This document shows, piece by piece, positions 31,931-41,794 of a stretch of 64,000 bases of DNA. Both the position numbers and the translations under genes were made by a program. The notes beneath the pieces are model-generated. The model was not told the DNA's origin and ran no database searches. It was given only the letters and a program-made list of their open reading frames with translations. Source of the stretch: SKVR01 sp037441525 (GTDB lineage Bacteria; Bacteroidota; Bacteroidia; Bacteroidales; UBA7960); NCBI GenBank assembly GCA_037441525.1, contig JBBISA010000007.1:1-64000 (forward strand), written 5' to 3'. Every line of letters starts with the position of its first letter. The stretch's first letter is position 1.

Positions 31931-33394
31931 TTATTTCTTCCAGAAAGAGGGGGTTAGGAGCAGAAGCACCGTAAATAGTTCGAGACGGCCCAATAGCATC
32001 AATGTGCAAAGTATCCATTTGCCTGTTGCTGGAATATGGGCGTAATTATGCACTGGTCCAACGGAACCGATTCCGGGCCCTACATTGCCCAATGTTGCAG
32101 CAGATGCACCCAGGGAAGTTTCAAAGTCGAGTCCTAATATGGCTAACGAAGCACTCCCAATTCCAAAAATTACAATATATAGAAGAAAGAATGCCAAAAA
32201 GTTATAGATAATCTCGGGGGGGATGGTTTTCCCGTCGAGCCGGGTAGGCAGAACCGCATCGGGGTGGATAAGTCGTTTAAACTCTTGTGTACTGTTTTTG
32301 AATAAAAGAAGGTGCCTCACCATTTTCATCCCTCCGCCGGTGGAGCCAATACACCCGCCGGTAAACATCAGTAAAAAGATAACAATCCATAAATAGCCAT
32401 TCCAAGTAAGGTAATCGGCAGTAATATAGCCAGTTGTTGTAATTATGGAAACCAGTTGAAACAAACTTTCCCTGAAAGCCTGCTCGAGCCCTATCTGATG
32501 AAAAATAAATAGACTTACCGTGAAAAGGATAGTAAATGCCCCAATAATGGAAAGATAAAACAGATATTCCTCACTGCGGAAAAGCTTTTCAAAGTTACCC
32601 TTTAAAACAAAATAGAGCAAGCTGAAATTAGTCCCCGCTATAATCATAAAAACTATTATAACGTAGTGGGTATAGGGGCCGAATGCAGCAATGCTGGCGT
32701 TGCGGGTAGAAAATCCACCGGTAGCCATGGTGCTGAAGGCATGGTTAATGGCTTCAAATATGTCCATTTCGCCAAAAGCCAGGAGCAGCGCCAATAGGGC
32801 TGTAAAAAGCACATAAATAAGCCACAGCCGCTTGGCTGTTTCGGTAATGCGGGGGTGCAGTCTGCTTGGGGTAGTGCCCGGGGCTTCAGCAACAAATAAC
32901 TGCATGCCGCCAATACCCAAAATAGGCAGAATGGCCAGGGTGAGCACGATTATTCCCATTCCGCCCAGCCAATGCGTTGTGCTACGCCAAAAAAGAAGAC
33001 TATGGGGCATTACTTCAATATCCTGCAAAATAGTAGCACCTGTGGTGGTAAAGCCCGATATGGTTTCGAAGTAGGCATTGGTAAATGATGGTATATAGCC
33101 CGAAAACATAAAAGGCAATGAGCCAAATAGCGAAATGCTGATCCATGTAAAGGTTACAATTAGGTATCCCTCCTTTTTTCCAATGTTTTTCGAGTCAGAG
33201 TGGCGGGCAAGATGTCTTAAAAACAGCCCGAAAATAAAAGTTATTAGAGAGCTGATAAGAATGGCTTTGGTGGTTCCATCGGGGTAGACTAATTCCCACA
33301 GGGCACTCGAGGCCATAAACCCTGAAAGCAGCATTAATAAAATGCCGATAAATTTTAGTACAAGAAGCAGGTTTATATTATACTTATGGATCAT
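31931..33394 (-). CDS. trkH: Potassium uptake protein TrkH
   Basis: 487 residues, about ten membrane segments with four pore repeats. The filter-like segments include 'ISGFTTTGATI', 'STMATGGFSTRN', 'SIITTTGYITAD' and 'ATLGNVGPG'. It is the ion-conducting subunit of Trk and is regulated by the TrkA gene 10 bp upstream. Confidence 0.95.
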   Translation of the reverse strand: MIHKYNINLLLVLKFIGILLMLLSGFMASSALWELVYPDGTTKAILISSLITFIFGLFLRHLARHSDSKNIGKKEGYLIVTFTWISISLFGSLPFMFSGYIPSFTNAYFETISGFTTTGATILQDIEVMPHSLLFWRSTTHWLGGMGIIVLTLAILPILGIGGMQLFVAEAPGTTPSRLHPRITETAKRLWLIYVLFTALLALLLAFGEMDIFEAINHAFSTMATGGFSTRNASIAAFGPYTHYVIIVFMIIAGTNFSLLYFVLKGNFEKLFRSEEYLFYLSIIGAFTILFTVSLFIFHQIGLEQAFRESLFQLVSIITTTGYITADYLTWNGYLWIVIFLLMFTGGCIGSTGGGMKMVRHLLLFKNSTQEFKRLIHPDAVLPTRLDGKTIPPEIIYNFLAFFLLYIVIFGIGSASLAILGLDFETSLGASAATLGNVGPGIGSVGPVHNYAHIPATGKWILCTLMLLGRLELFTVLLLLTPSFWKK

Positions 33395-33404
33395 TGATCA
33401 TAGG

Positions 33405-34748
33405 TTAGGAACTTCTGAACATACGGTCCACTGCGTCGAATGCTTCGGGAAGGGTAAAAACAATAACATGATCGCCAGGCTCTACCTGCAGATCGCCGGT
33501 AGCAATAATCCCGTGGTTCTCCCGTATAACACCACCCACGATGGCAGCCTGCGGAAACTTCAGTTTGCTCAGTGGTTTGCGGGTGATGGGGGAATTGGCA
33601 TGAGCTCTGAATTCGAAGATTTCGGCATCAATACCGTTGAGGCACTTGGTCGATACCACTTCGGCTTTCATGGTAAAACGAATTATATAACTGGCTGTGG
33701 CCAGCTTTTTATTGATGATAGTGTCGACTCCAATGTTTTGCGATATCTCAATAAAATTAAGGTTCTCAACAAGGGCAATGGTTTTCCGCACCCCGTATTT
33801 TTTGGCCAACAGGCAGGTAAGAATGTTGGTTTCAGAATTTCCGGTCACAGCAATCACTGCATCCATTGCCTGTATGTTCTCTCTTTCGAGCATGGCAACA
33901 TCGTGGGCATCGCCATGCAGCACCATGGTGTTTCGCAATTCATCGGCAAGCCGGTTAGAAACTTCATGATTATTATCAACAAGTTTCAGTTTGTAGTCTT
34001 TTTCAAGGTTCTTGGCGGTAAGGGTGCCTACCGTGCCTCCGCCAAAAATCATTATGTTGTTGATGGAGAAACTGCTTTTCCCTCCAAGGCGCAATAAGTG
34101 CTCAATACCTTCGGGCTTTGTAACAACATAAGCCAGATCATTTACCTTGAATTCATCGTCGCCTTTAGGAATAAGAGTCTTGGATTTGCGATGAATAGCC
34201 ACTGCCCTGAAGTTGAGGTACTCGTTTTCTTCGGCAATCTGGTTGAGGGTTTTACCTAATACGCGGGCATCTTCGGTAAGCCTGATGAGCATCAGCGACA
34301 ATTGCTCATTGGTAAATTTAAAGATTTCGGTGGCGGCAGTATTGGTAATTAGGTTGGTGATTTCCTTTGCAGCTATCTTTTCGGGGCAAACCACATAGTC
34401 AACCCCGAGATTTTTATACATTTCGCGGCTCTCCCCAATGGAGTAAGATGTTTGGTTTACCTTGGCAATACACTTTTTTGCACCCAGATTTTTGGCAAGT
34501 ATGCACGCCAGAAGGTTAACCCGTCCGTTCTGAAAAACAGAAATAAAAAGGTCTGCTTTCTTTATGTTAGCTTTCTTAAGATCGTCGATGGAGGTAGGGT
34601 CGCCGGAACAGAGCATAACATCGAGGTTCTGACCTGCCGAAGTGGGATGTCCATCCTGAAAAAAAAGGGTAATGTCGTGGTTTTCGTCGTATAGCAAACG
34701 CGCCAGGTGCAATGCAATTTCACTGTCACCGGCAATAGTAATATTCAT
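33405..34748 (-). CDS. trkA: Trk system NAD-binding regulator TrkA
   Basis: 447 residues from ATG 34748 (a TTG 27 bp upstream is less likely). Two RCK modules: N-terminal Rossmann at 'MNITIAGDSEIALHLARLL' plus TrkA-C, and a second at 'IMIFGGGTVGTLTAKNL' plus TrkA-C. It gates TrkH in response to nucleotides. First gene of the trkA-trkH-glycosyltransferase transcript. Confidence 0.94.
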   Translation of the reverse strand: MNITIAGDSEIALHLARLLYDENHDITLFFQDGHPTSAGQNLDVMLCSGDPTSIDDLKKANIKKADLFISVFQNGRVNLLACILAKNLGAKKCIAKVNQTSYSIGESREMYKNLGVDYVVCPEKIAAKEITNLITNTAATEIFKFTNEQLSLMLIRLTEDARVLGKTLNQIAEENEYLNFRAVAIHRKSKTLIPKGDDEFKVNDLAYVVTKPEGIEHLLRLGGKSSFSINNIMIFGGGTVGTLTAKNLEKDYKLKLVDNNHEVSNRLADELRNTMVLHGDAHDVAMLERENIQAMDAVIAVTGNSETNILTCLLAKKYGVRKTIALVENLNFIEISQNIGVDTIINKKLATASYIIRFTMKAEVVSTKCLNGIDAEIFEFRAHANSPITRKPLSKLKFPQAAIVGGVIRENHGIIATGDLQVEPGDHVIVFTLPEAFDAVDRMFRSS

Positions 34749-35495
34749 ATTGGGTATTTTAATTATAGCCTGCAAAGATACATCCCTTTTTTTATTCCTT
34801 AACAGCAGGATTATGAAAATAAAAATTCAACCCCTGGCTAAAATGCAGAAAATCCATTATGAATTGCGGCAGTTTATGAATTGTTGAATCGGTGCAAAAA
34901 CTCAACAGCAAACCTACCCATCTCACTATTCCTTATTTGTTATTCTGATTGATCGAATCCGGAAACCTTACGAACCACCAATCGCTGGAAGTAATTCGCC
35001 CCTCATTAGTCATCAGAAATGAAGCGAACAAATGGCCTATGTTTAGATTTTCTTATGCCATTTGTCATGCCAAAAATTTTATTATTAATAGCTTAGGCTG
35101 AAATATTCTTTACAACAATCATTAGAAAAAGCGGCTAATGACAAATCTGGGTTATATAAAAGAAGTGTCAGCAGGAGGTTTGGTTTTGTTTTCATGATAT
35201 TGCAATTTGATTAGATAATAGAAGATGTAAGCTATGTCAGGAATAATTTTTATGCAAAGTAAGGGCGTCGCTTCCTTGCCAAAGTCCTGATTTTTTTTCG
35301 AAAGGTCTCATAAAGGCTGGGCGGGAGCAAAAAATGGTCTTACTTTTTCTGAGACTTTCAATATTATGGAGTATTCATGGTTGAAGTTCAATTATTATCT
35401 AACTTTGCTCATTAAAACCATAAAGGGATACAGCAAATGCCTGTGTACTGATATCCCTTTCGAATCAAATTCACCATTAATACATCTGCCAAACA
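34749..35495. other. 747-bp gene-free interval
   Basis: AT-rich, with no frame that looks coding on either strand. A hairpin AAAGGGATA/TATCCCTTT (35422-35430/35452-35460) lies 36 bp before the acyltransferase start. Nothing else is recognised; it could be decayed sequence. Confidence 0.5.
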
Positions 35496-36344
35496 ATGGA
35501 AACCAACATCCAAACCTTCGACAAGGTAGTTGACCTGGATACAGTGATTGCCAAAAGCAACAACAGGCTTCTGAAATCCTTTCCGCGGTTTATGATAAAT
35601 ATCATGAAACGAATTGTGCGACAGGACGAACTGAACAACATCCATATAAAAATCAAGAATAAAATCGGGATGGATTATATAAACGGTATTATTGCTGACC
35701 TGAACATAGATGTTAGAATGCATAATACCGGACACCTCAAGCGTGACGGACGGTTTGTTTTTGTAGCCAATCATCCGCTGGGTGGGGTAGATGCTATTTC
35801 GTTTCTGCACTGCGTTGATAAGCTTGCAGATAAGGTTATTTCTCCATCAAATGAGTTGTTCAACTTTGTCCCCAACCTGAAACCTCTTATTGTAGGTGTA
35901 AATGTATTTGGGAAAAACAACAAAGAAAAGTCAGAAGCTGTAATCAAAGCTTTCGAGTCCGATCATGCTATTATGATCTTTCCGGCGGGTATGGTTTCCC
36001 GCAAACTGGGAGGGCGAATAAAGGATCTTGAATGGCACAAATCGTTTATTACCAAATCGGTGCAAACAAAACGCGATGTAGTCCCTGTTTTTATTACCGG
36101 TAAAAACTCATCGCGATTTTATCGCGTAGCCCGCCTAAGGAAGCTTCTGGGTATTCGCATGAGCATAGAAACAATTCTGTTGCCACAGGAAATGCTGCGC
36201 CGTCGCAACACATCCATCGACCTCTATTTCGGAGACCCTATACCCTGGACTACATTCGACAAGTCAAAATCGCACCAGGAATGGGCAAATTATGTGAAAG
36301 AAGTGGTTTACACTATTGGAAATTCTGTTGTATCAGCCAATTAA
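35496..36344 (+). CDS. PlsC-family acyltransferase
   Basis: 282 residues. The acyltransferase motif is 'VANHPLGGVDAISFL' (His and Asp of HX5D) with 'IFPAGMVSRK' as block III. Proteins of this type in Bacteroidota include lysophospholipid and glycine-lipid O-acyltransferases (GlsA-like). A partner N-acyltransferase is not adjacent, so the exact lipid product is not assigned. Confidence 0.8.
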   Translation: METNIQTFDKVVDLDTVIAKSNNRLLKSFPRFMINIMKRIVRQDELNNIHIKIKNKIGMDYINGIIADLNIDVRMHNTGHLKRDGRFVFVANHPLGGVDAISFLHCVDKLADKVISPSNELFNFVPNLKPLIVGVNVFGKNNKEKSEAVIKAFESDHAIMIFPAGMVSRKLGGRIKDLEWHKSFITKSVQTKRDVVPVFITGKNSSRFYRVARLRKLLGIRMSIETILLPQEMLRRRNTSIDLYFGDPIPWTTFDKSKSHQEWANYVKEVVYTIGNSVVSAN

Positions 36345-36361
36345 ACCAATTCATCAAATCC

Positions 36362-37294
36362 TCAATTCATTAACCTGCCGACCAAAATTCCGGTAACCCT
36401 GTTCATGCCGGCAAGGTAATCGTGAAGCGGCACAGGTGTTATCTCAACCATGTTGGTTCGGGTGGAAGCATGTAGCAGGTGCAAACGGCCGTTATGATGA
36501 AAGGCAAAACCGGTGTGCGACACATCAAGTCCGGCAATACTGGTGGTAAATGCAATAATATCCCCGTCTTTGATTTTTTCTTCAAGTGATGCAATCTGGT
36601 TTTTGGGGATGTAGTTTAGCCTGTAACCAGCAAGTTGTTTTTCTGTTTTCTTAATGCTGTCAACAAAAGCCTGATTGCCAAGCTGTTTGTAAAGATGAGC
36701 GTTTCTGCTCATGAAACTCAGGTCAAGACTTAAAGCAGATGTACCGATGGAGTCGCTGAGAATAAAAAGAACATCTTTTTGACTATTGTTAATGAGCCAT
36801 TCGGTAAAATAATGCAGGCGCGATGGGTAACCATTCATTTTGCCGTTTCGGTAGCGCAAACATCTCAGAAAATCTGCAAAACTGGCAAAGGAGTGATCCT
36901 GACTTTTTATGGCAAATGCAATGGCTGTTGAATTTTCAACAAAGGTTGTGCAGTCCATACCCCGAAGGTTTACCACAAGTTTTTCGTCTCCATCCACTTC
37001 CAGAGTATTTGCCACATAAGGTGTTCCGGTGAAGTTTGTACCGATTTTCAAAACAAGTTGCGAAATAGTGGTATTATCAAATGCATGGTTTTCAAACTTT
37101 TCCACCACGCTTTGATAAAGGTTAATGTCGATTTCGGTTACATAAATATTCACATCTGCCTGCCCTGGACACCATGAGGTAAAAAGCTTTGGTTGCGAAA
37201 GGGGCTCTGATTGGGAGGGTTGGCCTGTTTTGCATGATACAGGTATGATTAGCAGAAGAATGGCAAAAATGCTCAGATGCTTGGCAGGATTCAT
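36362..37294 (-). CDS. DUF1460 N-acetylmuramoyl-L-alanine amidase-like lipoprotein
   Basis: 310 residues from ATG 37294. A lipoprotein signal ends at 'IIPVSCK'. The domain has Cys in 'NLRGMDCTTFVENS' and His in 'GLDVSHTGFAF', the catalytic pair of the NlpC/P60-like DUF1460 family, some of whose Bacteroides members are amidases in peptidoglycan recycling. Confidence 0.85.
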   Translation of the reverse strand: MNPAKHLSIFAILLLIIPVSCKTGQPSQSEPLSQPKLFTSWCPGQADVNIYVTEIDINLYQSVVEKFENHAFDNTTISQLVLKIGTNFTGTPYVANTLEVDGDEKLVVNLRGMDCTTFVENSTAIAFAIKSQDHSFASFADFLRCLRYRNGKMNGYPSRLHYFTEWLINNSQKDVLFILSDSIGTSALSLDLSFMSRNAHLYKQLGNQAFVDSIKKTEKQLAGYRLNYIPKNQIASLEEKIKDGDIIAFTTSIAGLDVSHTGFAFHHNGRLHLLHASTRTNMVEITPVPLHDYLAGMNRVTGILVGRLMN

Positions 37295-37436
37295 TTTGCT
37301 GTTAAATTGATGAGTGTATTGCAAAGATAGATAACCATAAGAATGAAATGGCCATTATTATTGAAGATGAATTGATGAATTTGTGTATTTTCGGGCACTT
37401 CAATTACAAAATACCTTTAAACCTTATTTCTATCGA

Positions 37437-40283
37437 ATGAAAAAACTTAGTTTATTGCTGTCGGTCATATTTTTAATTACTGCTTTAACAATTGCCCAGG
37501 AGCGTCGTCCATTATCGCATGCCGATTACGATCGCTGGGAAACTCTTTCTTCTCAAGCAATATCCAACGACGGGCAAAGAGTTTTATACATTATCAAGCC
37601 CGAAATGAACGATGGAAACCTGTTTATGAGTGAGCTTATTTCTGAACAACAGGCTGTAGTGCCCCGTGGAGCCAAAGCCGCCTTTTCGCCCGGGAATAAC
37701 TTTGCCGTTTTTCATATTGAACCACCCCGTGCTGTGGTTCGCAAGGCCAAAGCAGATAAAAAAAAGCCTGATGATATGCCCCAGGATTCGCTTGGCATTC
37801 TCATATTCAATACCGGAGAAATTAAAAAATACGCCAGTGTTATTTCTTACCAATTGCCAAAAGACCCTTCAGACTGGCTTGCCTTTACCATCAATTTTTT
37901 GCGCATATCCGAAGAAAAAAGGGATGAAGCACCATTGGCACCCATCGATACCATTCCTGCTCCCACCGGCGAAATCGTTGAAGATAAAAAGCCAGCTGCA
38001 CCGAAAAAGGAAAGCATAAAGCAACTTATTATTTTTAACCCGGCTACATCTGCCATGCATACTTTCGACGAAGTAGAACAGTATCGCATTTCTGAAAACG
38101 GACGGTCGGTAATTTTTCTGCAGGAACCAAAAATAAAAGGCGACACCCTGAAGATAAAAAAGCTTTATGTCTTTAATACGCAAACCCAAAGACTGCAATT
38201 GCTTGATTCGGTTGCCGGATTCTTCAAACAGCTATCTGTAAGTAAAAACGGGGAACTATTTGCCTGGCTCCATTCAACCGATACCACCAAAGTAAAGGTT
38301 TTCGATTTGCTTGTGCATCAGAGCGGACGCCGTGCATCCACTCAACGTATCACAACTTCCACGGCCACTATGCCCATTGGGTACGCTGTTAGTGAATTCA
38401 GATTGCCTTCCTTCTCCGACGATAATTCACGGCTGTTTTTCGGAATTGCCCCAATGCCGATGAATGAGCCCAGGGATACCCTGCTTGACGAAGAAAAATA
38501 CAGCCTCGATGTGTGGCACTGGCAGGACCCTCTTCTCCAATCCCAGCAGAGAGTGAACCTTAAACGCGACCTGGAGCGAACTTATGAAACCGTATTCTTT
38601 ATCCGTAATGGCAAAATGGTACCTCTTGCAGATGAAAAAATGCCCGATATAACCCGCGACCGGCTTGGGAATGTTTCGCGTTTTATGGGTGCATCGGCGG
38701 TGCCTTACCTTATGGAAATTTCTTGGATGGGACGCAGTGCCCGCGATATTTATTTGGTTGATGTAACCACAGGCCACCGCACCCTGGCCATAGAAAAATC
38801 GCAATCTACTGTAGCTTTTTCGCCTGATGGCAATTATATTGTTTTTTTCGAACCTGAAACTGCCGCCTGGATGGTTTACAGTGTTAAGGACGGGCAACGG
38901 CGTAATCTCACATCCAGGATAAATGTTAATTTTTACGATGAAGATAATGATGTACCACAGCTGGCTAGTCCCTATGGTATTGCCGGATGGGGACTCAATG
39001 ATGCCTTTGTGGTGGTTTACGATCGTTACGATTTGTGGCAGCTCGATCCTGCTGGTAAGCTCCCGGCCGTTAATCTTACCAGGGGTGCCGGACGAACTGC
39101 CGGTATTCGTCTCAGGTACCAGAATCTCGATCCCGAAAATGCTTTCCTGCCTGTTGACAACTGGTATCTTACTGCATACAACGAAACAACCAAGCAATCA
39201 GGCTTCTATCGTTACGACATAAAAACACGAAATACCTCATCCATTATCATGGAAGATGCTTCTTTCCAGTCGCTTCAAAAAGCAAAGAATGACAACAGGT
39301 TTTTATGGAGGAAAGGGTCTTTTGCGCAGTTTCCCGATCTTTACACCAGCGGTTCGGCATTTGATAATATCCGCCGCATAACACAGGCCAACCCCTGGCA
39401 ATCAGAATACCTGTGGGGTAGCGTTCAACTGGTTGAATGGCAGGACTTCAGCAACCGTAAACTTCAGGGGTTGCTCTATCTGCCCGAAAACTTCGACCCC
39501 GGTAAAAAGTACCCTATGATTGTTTATTTCTATGAGCGTACTTCTGATGGCTTACACAGGCATTGGGCTCCGGCACCCAGCCGCTCTACAATCAATGCAT
39601 CTTATTGCACAAGCAACGGCTACATTGTGTTTATGCCCGATATTGTGTACGAAACAGGGTTTCCGGGCCGCAGTGCCTATAATTGTATTGTAAGCGGCAC
39701 GCAGGCGATGGTTGAACGATACCCGTTTATCGATCGCAACCGCGTGGCCTTGCAGGGACAAAGCTGGGGCGGCTACCAGATAGCATACCTGGTTACCAAA
39801 ACCAACATGTTTCGCGCTGCCATGGCCGGAGCACCCGTAAGCAATATGGTAAGTGCTTATGGCGGCATTCGGTGGGAATCGGGCATGGTGCGCCAGTTTC
39901 AGTACGAGCAGTCACAGAGCCGCATCGGGGGCACCTTGTGGGAAAAACCCCTTCACTACATCGAAAATTCTCCTGTGTTTTTCGTGCCCGATATCAACAC
40001 CCCGCTCCTGATCATGCACAACGACAACGATGGCGCTGTGCCCTGGTACCAGGGTATTGAGCTGTTTACCGCCATGCGCCGTCTGCAAAAGCCGGTTTGG
40101 ATGCTGGTTTACAACCGCGAAGCCCACAACCTGCGCGAGTGGCCCGCCCGCATGGACCTGTCAGTGCGAATGTACCAGTTCTTCGAACATTACCTGAAAG
40201 ATGCCCCCGCTCCCCGCTGGATGCAACAAGGGATACCCTTTATCGATAAGGGAAAAGTTGATGGGTATGAGTTGATGGAGTGA
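37437..40283 (+). CDS. S9-family prolyl-oligopeptidase-like peptidase
   Basis: 948 residues from ATG 37437 (a GTG 54 bp upstream is less likely), with signal peptide 'MKKLSLLLSVIFLITALTIA'. A long beta-propeller region precedes the alpha/beta-hydrolase domain. The triad is Ser776 in 'GQSWGGY', Asp865 in 'DNDGAVPW' and His897 in 'REAHNL'. It probably digests peptides in the periplasm. A strong hairpin follows. Confidence 0.9.
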   Translation: MKKLSLLLSVIFLITALTIAQERRPLSHADYDRWETLSSQAISNDGQRVLYIIKPEMNDGNLFMSELISEQQAVVPRGAKAAFSPGNNFAVFHIEPPRAVVRKAKADKKKPDDMPQDSLGILIFNTGEIKKYASVISYQLPKDPSDWLAFTINFLRISEEKRDEAPLAPIDTIPAPTGEIVEDKKPAAPKKESIKQLIIFNPATSAMHTFDEVEQYRISENGRSVIFLQEPKIKGDTLKIKKLYVFNTQTQRLQLLDSVAGFFKQLSVSKNGELFAWLHSTDTTKVKVFDLLVHQSGRRASTQRITTSTATMPIGYAVSEFRLPSFSDDNSRLFFGIAPMPMNEPRDTLLDEEKYSLDVWHWQDPLLQSQQRVNLKRDLERTYETVFFIRNGKMVPLADEKMPDITRDRLGNVSRFMGASAVPYLMEISWMGRSARDIYLVDVTTGHRTLAIEKSQSTVAFSPDGNYIVFFEPETAAWMVYSVKDGQRRNLTSRINVNFYDEDNDVPQLASPYGIAGWGLNDAFVVVYDRYDLWQLDPAGKLPAVNLTRGAGRTAGIRLRYQNLDPENAFLPVDNWYLTAYNETTKQSGFYRYDIKTRNTSSIIMEDASFQSLQKAKNDNRFLWRKGSFAQFPDLYTSGSAFDNIRRITQANPWQSEYLWGSVQLVEWQDFSNRKLQGLLYLPENFDPGKKYPMIVYFYERTSDGLHRHWAPAPSRSTINASYCTSNGYIVFMPDIVYETGFPGRSAYNCIVSGTQAMVERYPFIDRNRVALQGQSWGGYQIAYLVTKTNMFRAAMAGAPVSNMVSAYGGIRWESGMVRQFQYEQSQSRIGGTLWEKPLHYIENSPVFFVPDINTPLLIMHNDNDGAVPWYQGIELFTAMRRLQKPVWMLVYNREAHNLREWPARMDLSVRMYQFFEHYLKDAPAPRWMQQGIPFIDKGKVDGYELME

Positions 40284-40288
40284 TCCAT

Positions 40289-40320
40289 TTGCAGTCCCGT
40301 ATATCTGTGCGGGACTGCAA
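40289..40320. terminator. Hairpin after the S9 peptidase
   Basis: TTGCAGTCCCG pairs perfectly with CGGGACTGCAA over 11 bp. There is no T run, so it may act with Rho or only stabilise the transcript end. Confidence 0.55.
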
Positions 40321-40327
40321 TCATTGC

Positions 40328-40627
40328 TTATCCCTTCATTTTATCAGGATCCTGCCTGGAATCAAAAATGTCTGTTATGTAAATATACTCCCCGGCAACT
40401 CTGTAGATTATCTTGAAATGGCTAACCACTAAACGGCGGTGGCCTAAACCCAGATGTTTCAAAAAAGGCTCTTCCTGGCCTTGCAAAGGGTGTGCAAGCA
40501 ATTTTTCTGTCTCATCAAGGATTATATCCCGTATCTCAATGAGTTTTTCATGGGGTACTTTTGGTGCAATAAGATTCAAAACATCTTCAAGGCTGAGAAG
40601 GGCCTGTTCCGTATAAATGAGTTTCAC
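40328..40627 (-). CDS. RelE/ParE-superfamily toxin
   Basis: 99 residues. 'MKLIYTEQALLSLEDVLNLIA' and 'HRRLVVSHFKIIYRVAGEYIYITDIFDSRQDP' are the ParE/RelE fold with its C-terminal 'YRV..I.I..I.D.RQ' motif. It would inhibit gyrase or cut mRNA. It starts with GTG at 40627, sharing one base with the antitoxin stop. Confidence 0.85.
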   Translation of the reverse strand: MKLIYTEQALLSLEDVLNLIAPKVPHEKLIEIRDIILDETEKLLAHPLQGQEEPFLKHLGLGHRRLVVSHFKIIYRVAGEYIYITDIFDSRQDPDKMKG

Positions 40628-40839
40628 TATTTCCCAATATTTGCCGTGCGTTGCTCTATCTCTTTTCTTGAAAAGTACCTTCCTGAACGTATGTCATCCT
40701 CAGCTTTTGCAGCCCTGCTTTCCAGCTTTGACTTTAAAACATCGTCTTTACGAAGCTTCTCATAAAACTCATTAATGGTGTTTTCATCAGCAAAATGCAG
40801 GTTGCTGTGTATGAAGTCTCTTTTTTCTATAATATTCAT
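40627..40839 (-). CDS. Antitoxin of the ParE/RelE-type module
   Basis: 70 residues, acidic-basic mixed, with 'KSKLESRAAKAEDDIRSGRYFSRKEIEQR', the helix-then-'G.....KE.' ending typical of ParD/RelB-type antitoxins that wrap the toxin. First gene of the pair, coupled to the toxin by a one-base overlap. Confidence 0.75.
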   Translation of the reverse strand: MNIIEKRDFIHSNLHFADENTINEFYEKLRKDDVLKSKLESRAAKAEDDIRSGRYFSRKEIEQRTANIGK

Positions 40840-41157
40840 GATTTACATGGGTTTGTCGTATGTAAAATTAAACATTAATATCCATTTTTGTTTCCTTCTA
40901 CTTTGAAATTGTCAGTCTGCAAACAGGAAATCCCACAGTACCATTCTGTGCATTGTTCTGAAAATTTAATCATTCTCAGGTTATTTTTTGATCCTTCTCA
41001 GATCTGCAATTCTGCTGGTCTACTCCATCCTCCCATCCACCTGAAAGGGCAGTTGTGCCAGTTTCTGATGGTTTTGAGTATTCTTAATCTGGGTTTAAAT
41101 CAGATTAAAGATGAATTATTTGTAAATTTGATAAAATCTTCTTAAGGTAAAATAATT
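40840..41157. other. 318-bp interval holding a displaced dnaE 3' end
   Basis: Positions 41021-41064 repeat the 3' end of the downstream DNA polymerase gene (41796-41839) with two mismatches. TAAATTTG (41123-41130) fits the -7 element for the PIN module. No other gene is seen. Confidence 0.7.
41021..41064 (-). repeat. Duplicated dnaE 3' end, distal copy
   Basis: 44 bp identical but for two bases to the end of the dnaE2-like gene. Read on the minus strand it encodes KLAQLPFQVDGRME followed by TAG, against KLARLPFQVDGRME and TAA in the gene. The PIN toxin-antitoxin pair lies between the copies. Confidence 0.85.
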
Positions 41158-41373
41158 ATGGAGACATTGCGAATTAAAATAATTAATCCTAAAGCCAGAA
41201 AACTGATAGATGATCTTGAAGATATGGATTTGATAGAAATTACTGAACCTGGTGATCAGTCCCGGTTTTCAGACCTCCTAAAACGGTTGAGAACTAATTC
41301 AGATATGGTTCCTGATCTCGATGAAATAACCAGCGAGGTAGAAAAAGTAAGGGAATTGAGAAATGAACACTAA
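41158..41373 (+). CDS. Antitoxin of the PIN-domain module
   Basis: 71 residues, acidic, N-terminal beta strand ('METLRIKIINPKARKLI') and helical remainder, as in antitoxins paired with COG1569-type PIN proteins. It overlaps the toxin start by 11 bp. Confidence 0.75.
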   Translation: METLRIKIINPKARKLIDDLEDMDLIEITEPGDQSRFSDLLKRLRTNSDMVPDLDEITSEVEKVRELRNEH

Positions 41374-41779
41374 GAGGGTTGTACTTGATACTAACCTGTT
41401 GATTAGTTTTCTTATCACCAAGGATTATAGTTTTATTGATAAGCTGATTGAGGGCAATAAAATTCAGTTGATTTTTTCGAAAGAGCTAATAGAAGAGTTT
41501 ACTGAAGTAACTTCCAGGGAAAAGTTTAGAAAGTACTTTCCCCCCGACGATGTAGGGCTTTTACTTAGATTGTTTGATGTTTATGGTGTATTTATTGAAG
41601 TTATTTCAGACGTGAATCTCTGCGGGGATAAGAAAGAGAACTTTTTGCTTAATGTGTCCGTTGACGGTAATGCAGATTATCTGGTAACTGGAGATAATGA
41701 TCTTCTTGATCTTAGGTGCATTGGCAGCACAGACATAATAACGATATCGGAATTTAAGGAGCGACTTCTAAGTTGTTAA
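41363..41779 (+). CDS. PIN-domain toxin (putative RNase)
   Basis: 138 residues. PIN acidic residues are visible: 'VVLDTNLLISFL', 'CGDKKENFLLN' and 'NADYLVTGDNDLLDL'. Proteins of this type are metal-dependent RNases. The gene is AT-rich compared with the neighbouring dnaE gene, consistent with transfer. Confidence 0.85.
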   Translation: MNTKRVVLDTNLLISFLITKDYSFIDKLIEGNKIQLIFSKELIEEFTEVTSREKFRKYFPPDDVGLLLRLFDVYGVFIEVISDVNLCGDKKENFLLNVSVDGNADYLVTGDNDLLDLRCIGSTDIITISEFKERLLSC

Positions 41780-41794
41780 ACTTTAAGAATACTG

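Noticed and set aside
38427..39197. 256-codon leftward frame
   Set aside because: Antisense to the S9 peptidase; no motif or start context supports it.
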